This document shows, piece by piece, positions 24,252 to 33,263 of a stretch of DNA of 64,000 nucleotides; position 1 is the stretch's first letter; each line of letters opens with the position of its first letter. Source of the stretch: Parapedobacter tibetensis. GTDB taxonomy: Bacteria; Bacteroidota; Bacteroidia; Sphingobacteriales; Sphingobacteriaceae. The stretch is from positions 186,001 through 250,000 of the forward strand of contig NZ_JAMKQJ010000008.1 of NCBI RefSeq assembly GCF_024643205.1, written 5' to 3'. The translations under genes were made by a program, and so were the position numbers. The notes below the pieces were generated by a model. The model ran no database searches. It worked only from the letters and a program-made list of their open reading frames with translations, and was not told the origin of the DNA.

Positions 24252-25649
24252 TTATTGAATGAGTGTTCTTGGATCGGTTACTTTACCGGTTATGGCCGCC
24301 GCCGCGGCAACCAGCGGACTGGCCAGCAATGTCCGGGAACCCGGACCCTGTCTTCCTTCGAAATTCCGATTGGATGTACTCACCGCGTATTTGCCGGCCG
24401 GTATCTTGTCGTCATTCATGGCTAAGCAGGCTGAGCAACCGGGTTGGCGAAGTGTGAAACCTGCTTCTGTCAGGATGTTAAGCAATCCTTCTTCCTTGAT
24501 CTGTTGTTCAACAATATGCGATCCCGGCACCAGCCAAACGATTACGTCTTCCGCTTTCCGCTTGCCTTTTACCAAGGAGGCGAAAGCCCGGAAATCCTCT
24601 ATACGGCCATTGGTGCAGCTCCCCAAAAATACATAGTCGATTTTTTTTCCAATCATTTGGTCTCCCTCATGGAAGCCCATGTAGCCAAGTGATTTTTCAT
24701 AGGTGGCCACACCACCTTCCACTTGTTTGGCATCTGGAATCTCATGGGTAATGCCTATACCCATACCCGGATTGGTACCATAGGTAATCATCGGCTCGAT
24801 TTCAGATCCGTCAAAGGAAAGTTCCTTGTCGAAAACAGCGTCATCGTCTGTTTTCAGGGTTTTCCAATAAGCCATGACGTTGTCCCAATCTGCTCCTTTA
24901 GGGCTAAACTCACGTCCTTGGATATAATCGAATGTGGTTTGGTCGGGAGCAATCATCCCGCCACGGGCTCCCATTTCGATGCTCAGGTTACACACAGTCA
25001 TGCGGCCCTCCATGCTCATCTGTTCAAACACGCTACCGGCATATTCCACGAAATAACCCGTGGCACCAGAAGTCGTTAGTTTGGATATGATAAACAAGGC
25101 TACATCTTTGGGCAACACGCCTTTACCCAATGAACCATTGATGGTAATGCGCATCTTTTTGGCTTTTGGCTGCATGATGCACTGCGTGGAGAGCACCATT
25201 TCCACTTCCGATGTACCGATTCCAAAGGCAATGGCCCCGAAGGCACCATGTGTTGACGTATGTGAATCGCCGCAAACGATGGTGGCACCGGGTTGCGTGA
25301 TGCCATTTTCAGGACCGATTACATGCACAATACCGTTTTTATTATGGCCCAATCCCCAATGCCTGATGCCATAGGCTGCAGTGTTTTGCTCCAGAGCCTT
25401 CAATTGGTTGGCCGACAACGGATCCTCCACGGGTAGGTGCTGGTTGATAGTTGGTGTATTATGGTCGGCAGTAGCAAATGTACGTTCAGGGTATAAAACC
25501 TTGATCCCACGGTTCCTTAATCCCAAAAAAGCCACGGGGCTGGTTACCTCATGGATTAAATGCCGATCAATAAATAACACATCAGGCCCTCCTTCAATCT
25601 TATGCACCACGTGTGCATCCCATACCTTGTCAAATAATGTCTTACTCAT
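24252..25649 (-). CDS. leuC: 3-isopropylmalate dehydratase large subunit
   Basis: Aconitase-type subunit with a [4Fe-4S] cluster that isomerises isopropylmalate. The 465-residue length is typical. Landmarks: KVWDAHVVHKIEGGPDVLFI at the N-terminus, IVCGDSHTSTHGAFGAIAFG with the first active-site region, FLGSCTNGRIEDFRAF with the first cluster Cys, and QPGCSACLAMNDDKIPAGKY with the other two. Arg-containing STSNRNFEGRQGPGSRTLL closes the site. It is 76 nt after leuA and 7 nt before leuD. Confidence 0.97.
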   Translation of the reverse strand: MSKTLFDKVWDAHVVHKIEGGPDVLFIDRHLIHEVTSPVAFLGLRNRGIKVLYPERTFATADHNTPTINQHLPVEDPLSANQLKALEQNTAAYGIRHWGLGHNKNGIVHVIGPENGITQPGATIVCGDSHTSTHGAFGAIAFGIGTSEVEMVLSTQCIMQPKAKKMRITINGSLGKGVLPKDVALFIISKLTTSGATGYFVEYAGSVFEQMSMEGRMTVCNLSIEMGARGGMIAPDQTTFDYIQGREFSPKGADWDNVMAYWKTLKTDDDAVFDKELSFDGSEIEPMITYGTNPGMGIGITHEIPDAKQVEGGVATYEKSLGYMGFHEGDQMIGKKIDYVFLGSCTNGRIEDFRAFASLVKGKRKAEDVIVWLVPGSHIVEQQIKEEGLLNILTEAGFTLRQPGCSACLAMNDDKIPAGKYAVSTSNRNFEGRQGPGSRTLLASPLVAAAAAITGKVTDPRTLIQ

Positions 25650-25725
25650 TTTTATAGTTGTTGTTTCGTTTTTTGCTGATTCGTTATTTCGCTTCCGACT
25701 TCCGGACTTCGAACTTTCGGACTAC

Positions 25726-27234
25726 TCAAATAAACTTATTCAACGCATCCAGATAAGCGTTGGCAGAGGCCCTTACGATATCGGTGCTGAAGCCATAACC
25801 CATGTAGGATTTGTCTTCATACACTACCCGCATATCCACCTTGCTCACGTCGTCACTTCCACCATGGATGGAATGGATATTGAATTCCTTGATTTCAATT
25901 TGTTTCCCAATGATACCTTGTATTGCTTTAATGGTGGCACTCACCGGGCCGTTGCCTGAGGCAGTGGCCTCATGTGCTACGCCGTTATAGCTAAGCTTAA
26001 CGGTAGCTTCCGGCGCTTCTTGGTCGCCTGTGGTCACCTGCAGCGCGTTGATTGCCAATCCGTTTTTGAAGTTTTCTTCGATTTTGGCTCCCATCAGTTG
26101 CAAAAGGTCATCGTCTTTCAGCTCTTTTTTGGCATCGGCCAACTCCAGAAAACGTTGGTATACTTGATCCAAATCAATACGTTCCATGGTGTAGCCCAAA
26201 CGTTCCAAATGGTGTTTCAGCGCATGTCTACCACTTCGGGCGGTCAGTATGATTTCCGATTGGTCAATCCCTACATCTTCGGGATTCATGATTTCGTAAT
26301 TTTCGCGATGCTTGAGCACACCATCTTGATGGATGCCCGAACTATGCGCAAATGCATTCCTTCCTACGATAGCTTTGTTGGCCTGTACGGGCATACGCAT
26401 CATGCGACTTACCATGCCACTTAAAGGATACAATTGTTTGGTGTTTATGTTCGTATGTAAGTCCAAGGATTGGTGTGTTTTCAAGATCATGACCACCTCC
26501 TCCAGCGACGTATTTCCCGCACGTTCGCCGATACCATTAATGGTACATTCGGCCTGTCTTGCCCCATTTTGCAAACCAGCGATGGTGTTGGCCGTGGCCA
26601 ATCCAAGATCGTTGTGGCAATGCACAGAAATAATCGCTTTGTCTATGTTCTTAACATTTTCTTTCAGGAACCTGATTTTGGCACCATACTGCTCAGGTAG
26701 GCAATAGCCGTTTGTGTCCGGTATGTTCACTACGGTGGCCCCCGCCGCTATCACGGCTTCGATCATCTGGGCCAAGTATTCATTATCAGCCCTTCCGGCA
26801 TCCTCCGCATAGAATTCGATGTCTTCGACAAAGGATTTGGCATATTTTACCGCTTCTACCGCACGCTCCAGAATCGCTTCACGCGTGCTGTTGAATTTGT
26901 ATTTGATATGTGTGTCAGACGCACCGATGCCGGTATGGATACGTGGCTTCTTGGCATATTTCAGCGCTTCGACAGCCCGGTCTATATCCCCTTTGATTGA
27001 CCGCGTGAGCGCGCATACGGTAGGGTTTTTTACTAACTTGGAGATTTCAACAACGCTGTTGAAGTCTCCGGGGCTTGAAATCGGGAAACCGGCTTCAATG
27101 ACGTCCACGCCCAATGCTTCCAATGCCTCGGCAATGATCAGCTTCTCCGGGGTTGTCAATTGCGAACCGGGTACCTGTTCTCCATCCCGGAGGGTGGTAT
27201 CAAAAACGTATATACGGTTTGGATCGTGCAACAT
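25726..27234 (-). CDS. leuA: 2-isopropylmalate synthase
   Basis: Condenses 2-oxoisovalerate with acetyl-CoA, the committed step to leucine. The protein is 502 residues, the usual LeuA length. DTTLRDGEQVPGSQLTTPEK at residues 12-31 carries the metal and substrate residues; SVHCHNDLGLATANTIAGL and NGIGERAGNTSLEEVVMIL are the other HMGL signatures. The C-terminal LeuA domain (about 365-500) with GVAHEATASGNGPVSATIKA is the leucine-binding regulatory part, so feedback inhibition is expected. It follows the ModF-like ATPase by 24 nt. Confidence 0.96.
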   Translation of the reverse strand: MLHDPNRIYVFDTTLRDGEQVPGSQLTTPEKLIIAEALEALGVDVIEAGFPISSPGDFNSVVEISKLVKNPTVCALTRSIKGDIDRAVEALKYAKKPRIHTGIGASDTHIKYKFNSTREAILERAVEAVKYAKSFVEDIEFYAEDAGRADNEYLAQMIEAVIAAGATVVNIPDTNGYCLPEQYGAKIRFLKENVKNIDKAIISVHCHNDLGLATANTIAGLQNGARQAECTINGIGERAGNTSLEEVVMILKTHQSLDLHTNINTKQLYPLSGMVSRMMRMPVQANKAIVGRNAFAHSSGIHQDGVLKHRENYEIMNPEDVGIDQSEIILTARSGRHALKHHLERLGYTMERIDLDQVYQRFLELADAKKELKDDDLLQLMGAKIEENFKNGLAINALQVTTGDQEAPEATVKLSYNGVAHEATASGNGPVSATIKAIQGIIGKQIEIKEFNIHSIHGGSDDVSKVDMRVVYEDKSYMGYGFSTDIVRASANAYLDALNKFI

Positions 27235-27258
27235 AGTTAGGATCTTTTTTGTTTCTGT

Positions 27259-28725
27259 TTAATAAACAAGTTCTGTTATGTCTTGTATGGTTTTAACCTC
27301 ACCTTTTTCCAATATCATTTTCTTTTCTAAGCAGCTGGGCAAGTGGGTTTCGTAATGGCCAACATAAATCAATGTTTTTCCAAAACCACAGAGCTCATCG
27401 ACCACTGTATTGAAATGCTCGGTTTGGTCGTGGTCCAGTCCTTGGCAAGGTTCATCCAAAATGAGCAATGGCGGATTTTTGATGATAGTCCTTGCCAGTA
27501 ATACTAAGCGTTGTTTTCCCAACGGCAGCGTGGTGATCACCCGGTCTTTGTATTCCGTCAGGTCAAAAAATTCCAGCAGCTGATTGACTTTTTGCTGCTT
27601 GTCATAGCTGGGTTGCCTGAACAGGCCGATACTGTCGTAGAAACCGGACGCTACGGCTTGCCATACCTTAGCCGTTTTATCAAAATACCAATGGATTTCT
27701 GGAGAAATGATGCCTAAGCGTTCCTTGATATCCCAAATGCTTTCTCCACTTCCCCGCCGTTGTCCAAAAAGGTGGATGTGATTGGCATATGCTTGCGGAT
27801 GGTCTCCGTTAATCAGGCTTAATAGGGTTGATTTTCCCGAACCATTGGGCCCTTGGAGCAACCATTTCTCTCCCGCGCGGATTGTCCAGCTAATGTCCTT
27901 TAACACCACCTTGTCGCCATAGCGGACGTGGATATTCTCCATGTGGACCATGACCTCAGCAGACACGTTAGGCTTTTCTTTAAGGAACAAAGGCAACGTT
28001 TTTTGGACGCGGCCCGCATCCTTTGATAAATCCAGCACGGAGTCTAATTGTTTTAACCGTCCGTGTTCAATTTCCGCAAATCGATTGATGCAGCCCGGTA
28101 AATCCGCATCGTTCGTAATGAGCACGAGATGTACACCTGCTGCCGCCAATTTGTCAAAATAGCCGTTAAGCATTTTGCGCGACGATTTATCCAGCCCGGT
28201 GTAGGGTTCGTCAATAATCAGCAGCTGTGGTTTTAGCCACAACGCTTTGATCAATTGTAATTTTTTGTGCTCGCCACTGGAAAGTTCAATTAACTGCGTG
28301 TTTTTAAGATCGGCAAAATCAAAAAGGGCTAAGTATTGTTCTACCTCTTCTAACCATAGGTTTTTCGCTTTTGCATAATGTGCCAGTTCGGCATATACCG
28401 TCAGTGTATCGTCCTTTTGTTGTTTATTATAACGTTGCTGATAGTAGAAATTACGGTCCCCCTCCAAGTTGGTAAACTGATACCAGTTTGAAACGTATAA
28501 CGCCCGCGGAGGGAGGGGAGACGTGTTGTCGAAAAATAGCTGTACGATGCCACTCGTTTTTTCAAGTCCTGCCAATGCTCTGGCCAACGCGCTTTTCCCA
28601 GAGCCGCTTTTCCCTCCGATGAGCCAATGCTCTCCCCGGTGGATTTGCCAGTTTAATCCATCCAATACGACATGATGCGCATATTGGAGGCTCAATTGGG
28701 CGATATGGACGACAGAATGGATCAT
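27259..28725 (-). CDS. Tandem ABC ATPase, ModF-like
   Basis: Soluble protein of 488 residues with two ABC ATPase domains and no membrane segment. Walker A motifs are GGKSGSGKS (residues 37-45) and GPNGSGKSTL (near 295); Walker B regions are LLIIDEPYTGLD and LLILDEPCQGLD. The first signature motif is LSSGE; the second is degenerate, LPLGKQR. The stretch LFGQRRGSGESIWDIKERLG closely resembles E. coli ModF, which has similar length and unclear function. No transporter permease is nearby, and the gene sits inside the branched-chain amino acid operon between ilvC and leuA. A translation or regulatory ATPase role is possible; function is unknown. Confidence 0.85.
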   Translation of the reverse strand: MIHSVVHIAQLSLQYAHHVVLDGLNWQIHRGEHWLIGGKSGSGKSALARALAGLEKTSGIVQLFFDNTSPLPPRALYVSNWYQFTNLEGDRNFYYQQRYNKQQKDDTLTVYAELAHYAKAKNLWLEEVEQYLALFDFADLKNTQLIELSSGEHKKLQLIKALWLKPQLLIIDEPYTGLDKSSRKMLNGYFDKLAAAGVHLVLITNDADLPGCINRFAEIEHGRLKQLDSVLDLSKDAGRVQKTLPLFLKEKPNVSAEVMVHMENIHVRYGDKVVLKDISWTIRAGEKWLLQGPNGSGKSTLLSLINGDHPQAYANHIHLFGQRRGSGESIWDIKERLGIISPEIHWYFDKTAKVWQAVASGFYDSIGLFRQPSYDKQQKVNQLLEFFDLTEYKDRVITTLPLGKQRLVLLARTIIKNPPLLILDEPCQGLDHDQTEHFNTVVDELCGFGKTLIYVGHYETHLPSCLEKKMILEKGEVKTIQDITELVY

Positions 28726-28857
28726 TACTAGGCAAGCTGTGAAGCCATAATTAACTTGCTATGGCTTTATTAATATCGTGTTTTAATGTTATGCAAACTT
28801 ATGTAAATTACGGATGATATACAATCGTACCTTACTGGCAGGAATGCTTCCGTTTTC

Positions 28858-30339
28858 CTAAGCCGTTTTAATGGCTTTCATGGCCGTCATGGCTGTACGG
28901 AGTACGGTGCCTACCTTTTCAACAGGATGAGTGCGGATGGCTTCGTTTACGGCAATCAGCTCTTGGTTGTCGACCGCCATGTCTTTACCCTCGTTGAAAT
29001 CCTTGCCAATAATGTCCGTATCTACCGTTTTCATGAAGTCGGCCAATAATGGTTTACATGCGTGGTCAAATAAGTAACAACCGTATTCAGCCGTATCAGA
29101 AATCACACGGTTCATTTCGAACAATTTTTTACGAGCGATCGTATTGGCGATAAGCGGGGTTTCATGCAAAGACTCATAATATGCCGATTCGGGTTTAATC
29201 CCGGCCTCCACCATGGTTTCGAAAGCGAGTTCAACCCCGGCCTTAATATAAGACACCATAAATACAGCATGGTCGAAATACTCCTGCTCTCTGATCTTTA
29301 CATCGCCAGCGGGTGTTTTTTCGAACGCTGTTTCACCGGTAGCCGCACGCCATTCCAATAGTTTTTTGTCTCCATTTGCCCAGTCTTCCATCATCGTACG
29401 GCTAAAATCGCCGCTCATGATGTCGTCTTGATGTTTTTGGAACAAGGGGCGCATAATCGCCTTCAGCTCTTCCGAGATTTCGAATGCCTTTATTTTGGCA
29501 ACATTGCTTAGACGGTCCATCATCGCGGTAATACCGCCTTGTTTTAAGGCTTCGGTAATGACCTCAACACCATATTGAACTAATTTGGACGCATAACCTG
29601 GCTCAATACCTTTTTCGATCATTTTATCAAAGGAAAGGATGGAGCCTGTTTGCAACAGTCCACATAAAATGGTTTGTTCGCCCATTAAGTCAGATTTAAC
29701 TTCTGCGACGAAAGACGAACGCAAGACACCCGCTTTGTGCCCGCCGGTGCCCACGCAATACGCTTTGGCTTCGGCCAGCCCCTTCCCTTGCGGATCGTTT
29801 TCAGGGTGAACGGCGATGAGTGTTGGCACGCCAAACCCACGTAAATATTCTGCACGTACCTCAGAGCCCGGGCATTTGGGCGCGATCATGATCACCGTGA
29901 TGTCTTTACGGATCTGTTTCCCTTCTTCCACGATGTTGAAACCATGTGAATAGGAGAGGGTAGCCCCCATTTTCATTAAAGGCATCACGGCATCGATTAC
30001 TGAAGAGTGCTGTTTGTCGGGAGTTAAATTACTTACGAGATCAGCCGTAGGGATCAGGTCTTCATAAGTGCCGACAGTAAAGTGATTGTCGGTAGCATTT
30101 TTCCACGAATCCCGTTTTTGTTCGATGGCTTCCTTACGGAGGGCATACGAAACATCCAGTCCGCTATCTCTTAAATTAAGTCCTTGGTTTAAGCCCTGTG
30201 CACCACAGCCCACGATGACGATTTTTTTACCTTTCAAAGCGCTTACGCCATCAGCAAATTCACTGATGTCCATAAATTCTGCAACGCTTAATTGATTTAA
30301 TTGTTCTCTGAGTGGTAGGGTGTTGAAATAATTTGCCAT
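28858..30339 (-). CDS. ilvC: Ketol-acid reductoisomerase, long class II form
   Basis: NADPH- and Mg-dependent isomerisation and reduction of acetolactate or acetohydroxybutyrate, shared by valine, leucine and isoleucine synthesis. The 493 residues match the long E. coli-type enzyme and not the 330-residue class I form. The nucleotide site is IVIVGCGAQGLNQGLNLRDS; downstream, PKCPGSEVRAEYLRGFGVPT and DLMGEQTILCGLLQTGSIL hold the metal-binding acidic residues. The duplicated C-terminal knotted domain is complete. It lies 5 nt after the DinB-like gene; a 132-nt gap separates it from the ATPase gene. Confidence 0.97.
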   Translation of the reverse strand: MANYFNTLPLREQLNQLSVAEFMDISEFADGVSALKGKKIVIVGCGAQGLNQGLNLRDSGLDVSYALRKEAIEQKRDSWKNATDNHFTVGTYEDLIPTADLVSNLTPDKQHSSVIDAVMPLMKMGATLSYSHGFNIVEEGKQIRKDITVIMIAPKCPGSEVRAEYLRGFGVPTLIAVHPENDPQGKGLAEAKAYCVGTGGHKAGVLRSSFVAEVKSDLMGEQTILCGLLQTGSILSFDKMIEKGIEPGYASKLVQYGVEVITEALKQGGITAMMDRLSNVAKIKAFEISEELKAIMRPLFQKHQDDIMSGDFSRTMMEDWANGDKKLLEWRAATGETAFEKTPAGDVKIREQEYFDHAVFMVSYIKAGVELAFETMVEAGIKPESAYYESLHETPLIANTIARKKLFEMNRVISDTAEYGCYLFDHACKPLLADFMKTVDTDIIGKDFNEGKDMAVDNQELIAVNEAIRTHPVEKVGTVLRTAMTAMKAIKTA

Positions 30340-30344
30340 TGTTT

Positions 30345-30851
30345 TTATTTATGTAATTGTCTCTTTTGTTCTTTTACTGCCTTTTTGAGTGCTGTTGCAT
30401 AACCCAAATGCAAATTATCATGCATCAATGTGCAGGTGATGATCTCATGGATGTTGTTCATCTCTACACCATATGTAGATGTAGCATAAGGTGATATCTC
30501 TGCAAATACACCATCTTGGATATCGCGTTCAATCCGTTCGATGGAGGTGAAGGCTTGCGTTTTCAGTGTTTCCAGCTCTTCGGCAGCAATCCATTTTTCA
30601 GGTTTCGACCCTTTCTGGTAGGTACCGAAGAACGGAATCTCAATATCTTGCAAGACAATGCCGGTGCGCAGGTAACACAGCGCCTGCGTGCTCACCACGA
30701 TATGCCCGAAATTCCAACCAATATTGTTCCTAAATCCATTCGGTACTTCATTGATTTCTTCGAGGCTCAATTCTTCCAACAGCCGGACGAATAGTTCCCT
30801 GGTACGTTTGATGTAATTAAAAACTGGACTTTGCATAGCGTTACTACCCAT
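30345..30851 (-). CDS. DinB-like four-helix protein
   Basis: Small cytoplasmic protein of 168 residues that fits the DinB/YfiT-like helical bundle fold. The presumed metal-binding histidines are visible: His50 in NIGWNFGHIV, and His144 and His148 in LMHDNLHLGYA, the H plus HxxxH pattern of the family. DinB-type proteins are often thiol-dependent transferases or stress proteins, but no reaction is assigned here. It is inserted 2 nt after ilvN and 5 nt before ilvC in the amino acid operon, so it must be co-expressed with them. An ATG at 30836 is an alternative start. Confidence 0.8.
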   Translation of the reverse strand: MGSNAMQSPVFNYIKRTRELFVRLLEELSLEEINEVPNGFRNNIGWNFGHIVVSTQALCYLRTGIVLQDIEIPFFGTYQKGSKPEKWIAAEELETLKTQAFTSIERIERDIQDGVFAEISPYATSTYGVEMNNIHEIITCTLMHDNLHLGYATALKKAVKEQKRQLHK

Positions 30852-30853
30852 TA

Positions 30854-31450
30854 TTACATCGTGAATATTTTATCCTGTTTGCCGAGATACCGATTTTCCA
30901 CCACTTCGGCTATCGGTTCTGCTTCTTCAAATTCCTTGAGTTTTTTGTGGAACCCTTCGCTGTCTTTGATAATCGCGATACGGGCACTGCGCACAAATTC
31001 AATTAGGCTATATTCAGCCAATGCGGCAGTAAGCGCATCAATCTCCTCGCTGTGTCCAGCCGTTTCAAACACGGTATAATCATTGCGTATCACCACGGCA
31101 CTGGCGCCGTACTGCCGTAATAGGCGCTCCACAGGGGCCTTTTCGGTGACAACTTCCGTAGGCACCTTATATAATGCCTGTTCCTGCCAGATGATCTCGT
31201 CATTGGTGTTGTAATAGGCTTTGAGTACCTCTACCAGTTTCTCTATCTGGCGGCAAAGCTTGCGCACCACTTCTTCCGTTTCATGGATGACAAGGGTGAA
31301 ACGGTGGATGCCTTCCACTTCTGATGGCGAGGTATTGAGGCTTTCGATGTTGATTTTACGCCGCGAAAAGATGATGGAAATCCGACCGATCATCCCGATG
31401 GTGTTTTCCGTATAAAGTGTAATGGTATATTCCTGCTTTTCCATGTTCAA
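30854..31450 (-). CDS. ilvN: Acetolactate synthase small (regulatory) subunit
   Basis: Regulatory partner of IlvB that confers valine feedback inhibition. The 198 residues begin MNMEKQEYTITLYTENTIGM, leading into an ACT domain (about 7-80) with GRISIIFSRRKINIESLNTS and a helical C-terminal domain. ilvN begins 1 nt after the ilvB stop codon, giving tight coupling of the two subunits. At 198 residues it is the longer regulatory-subunit type common in Bacteroidota. Confidence 0.94.
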   Translation of the reverse strand: MNMEKQEYTITLYTENTIGMIGRISIIFSRRKINIESLNTSPSEVEGIHRFTLVIHETEEVVRKLCRQIEKLVEVLKAYYNTNDEIIWQEQALYKVPTEVVTEKAPVERLLRQYGASAVVIRNDYTVFETAGHSEEIDALTAALAEYSLIEFVRSARIAIIKDSEGFHKKLKEFEEAEPIAEVVENRYLGKQDKIFTM

Positions 31451-33199
31451 TTATTTTAATCGAATTTCACTTACACTGCTTCCCTGCGGCACCATAGGGA
31501 ACACGTTATTTTCCTTGCCCACCATCACTTCCAGAAGATAAGCACCATCGTGTGTGATCATTTCAGTGAGTGCTTGTTTCAAATCCTTACGTTCACAGAC
31601 GCTTCGGCCCGGAATACGGTAACCTTTGGCCACCGTCACATAATCGGGGCTGGTAATGTTCACGAAGGAGTACCGCTTATCATGGAAAAGCTGCTGCCAC
31701 TGGCGCACCATCCCCAGGAATTCATTGTTGAGGATGAGTATCTTCACTTTGGCACCAAACTGCATGATGGTCCCCAATTCCTGTATGGTCATTTGGATCC
31801 CGCCGTCACCAATGATGGCTACTACAGTTCGTTCAGGTGCACCATACCAGGCTCCAATCGCCGCCGGTAAGCCGAAGCCCATGGTGCCTAATCCACCCGA
31901 GGTGACGTTGCTTTTTGATTGGTTGAATTTGGCATAGCGGCAAGTCACCATCTGGTGTTGGCCCACGTCCGTCACAATCACGGCATCGCCATGGGTCAAC
32001 TCGTTGAGTATATTGATGACTTCCCCCATGGTCATCACGTCAGTGGAGGGATTCAATTCTTCATTGATGACTTCTTTTATTTCAGCTTGCTCCAGTTCAC
32101 GGAACTGCGCCAGCCATGTCGTGTGCTCCTTGCGCTCCACCAATTCGGTGAGTATAGGGAGGGTGTCCTTGCAATCGCCCCATACCGGTACGGTGGTTTT
32201 TACATTTTTGTCGATTTCGGCAGGGTCGATATCGAGGTGGATTACTTTGGCCTGTTTGGCATATTTATCCAACCTACCCGTCACCCGGTCGTCAAAACGC
32301 ATCCCGATGGCGATGAGCACATCACACGAGTTGGTCAGCACATTGGGTGCATAGTTGCCATGCATACCCAGCATACCCATATGCAAGGGGTGGTCGGTTT
32401 CCAAGGCACTCAAGCCCATGACGGTGGAAGCGGCAGGGATTCCTGCCTTTTCGATAAACGCTTTGAGATCGGACTCCGCCTTGCCAAGGATGATGCCCTG
32501 GCCAAATATTACGAAAGGCTGTTTTGCTTCGTTGATGAGTGCCGCTGCTTGCTCAATATATTCTTTGCGCACGATGGGTTTCGGGCGGTAGCTACGAATG
32601 TGGTTGCAGGGCTTATACCCTTCATATTCAAATAGCTGTAGCTGTGCATTTTTGGTGATGTCGATCAGCACGGGTCCTGGCCTGCCAGTACGTGCCACGT
32701 GGAAAGCCTTGGCCAATGCCATCGGAATCTCACAAGCATCGGTCACCTGATAGTTCCATTTGGTCACCGGAGCCGTGATATTGATGACATCCGTTTCCTG
32801 GAAAGCATCGGTGCCCAATAAATGGGCAAACACTTGTCCCGTAATACAGACTAAGGGATTGCTGTCAATCGTGGCATCTGCCAAACCGGTAACGAGATTG
32901 GTAGCCCCAGGGCCACTGGTGGCAAAGACCACGCCGGTACGGCCCGAGGTGCGGGCGTATCCCTGTGCAGCATGGATGCCGCCTTGTTCATGGCGCACCA
33001 AGATATGTTTTAGCCTATCATTGTAATCATACAAGGCGTCATATATGGGCATAATGGCACCGCCCGGATAGCCAAAGATGGTGTCTACACCTTCTGCTAG
33101 CAGTGCTTCCAGTACCGCTTGCGAACCGCTTAATTGAATCTTTTTTGCTTCTTCCTGCAACTTGCTGGGGGTGTCTTTCATTGCTTCAAGTGTACTCAT
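31451..33199 (-). CDS. ilvB: Acetolactate synthase large (catalytic) subunit
   Basis: ThDP- and FAD-dependent enzyme that joins two pyruvates, or pyruvate and 2-oxobutanoate. The 582 residues show the three POX-family domains: GYPGGAIMPIYDAL and VRHEQGGIHAAQGYARTSGR with the catalytic Glu near residue 70, a central FAD-binding domain with GMLGMHGNYAPNVLTNSCDV, and the C-terminal ThDP site GDGGIQMTIQELGTIMQFGA followed by NNEFLGMVRQWQQ. It is 64 nt after ilvD and abuts ilvN. Confidence 0.97.
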   Translation of the reverse strand: MSTLEAMKDTPSKLQEEAKKIQLSGSQAVLEALLAEGVDTIFGYPGGAIMPIYDALYDYNDRLKHILVRHEQGGIHAAQGYARTSGRTGVVFATSGPGATNLVTGLADATIDSNPLVCITGQVFAHLLGTDAFQETDVINITAPVTKWNYQVTDACEIPMALAKAFHVARTGRPGPVLIDITKNAQLQLFEYEGYKPCNHIRSYRPKPIVRKEYIEQAAALINEAKQPFVIFGQGIILGKAESDLKAFIEKAGIPAASTVMGLSALETDHPLHMGMLGMHGNYAPNVLTNSCDVLIAIGMRFDDRVTGRLDKYAKQAKVIHLDIDPAEIDKNVKTTVPVWGDCKDTLPILTELVERKEHTTWLAQFRELEQAEIKEVINEELNPSTDVMTMGEVINILNELTHGDAVIVTDVGQHQMVTCRYAKFNQSKSNVTSGGLGTMGFGLPAAIGAWYGAPERTVVAIIGDGGIQMTIQELGTIMQFGAKVKILILNNEFLGMVRQWQQLFHDKRYSFVNITSPDYVTVAKGYRIPGRSVCERKDLKQALTEMITHDGAYLLEVMVGKENNVFPMVPQGSSVSEIRLK

Positions 33200-33263
33200 G
33201 ATATTAGTTCATTTGTTCAATGGTTAATGCATTTATTTATTGGCTCAAGATTATGTTTCCACT

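Noticed and set aside
27259..28725. Molybdate transport role for the ModF-like ATPase
   Set aside because: No modABC or molybdenum gene is nearby and ModF itself is not a proven transporter part.
31919..32635. 238-codon plus-strand frame opposite ilvB
   Set aside because: Antisense shadow of a well-supported ilvB gene; His-rich and without motifs.
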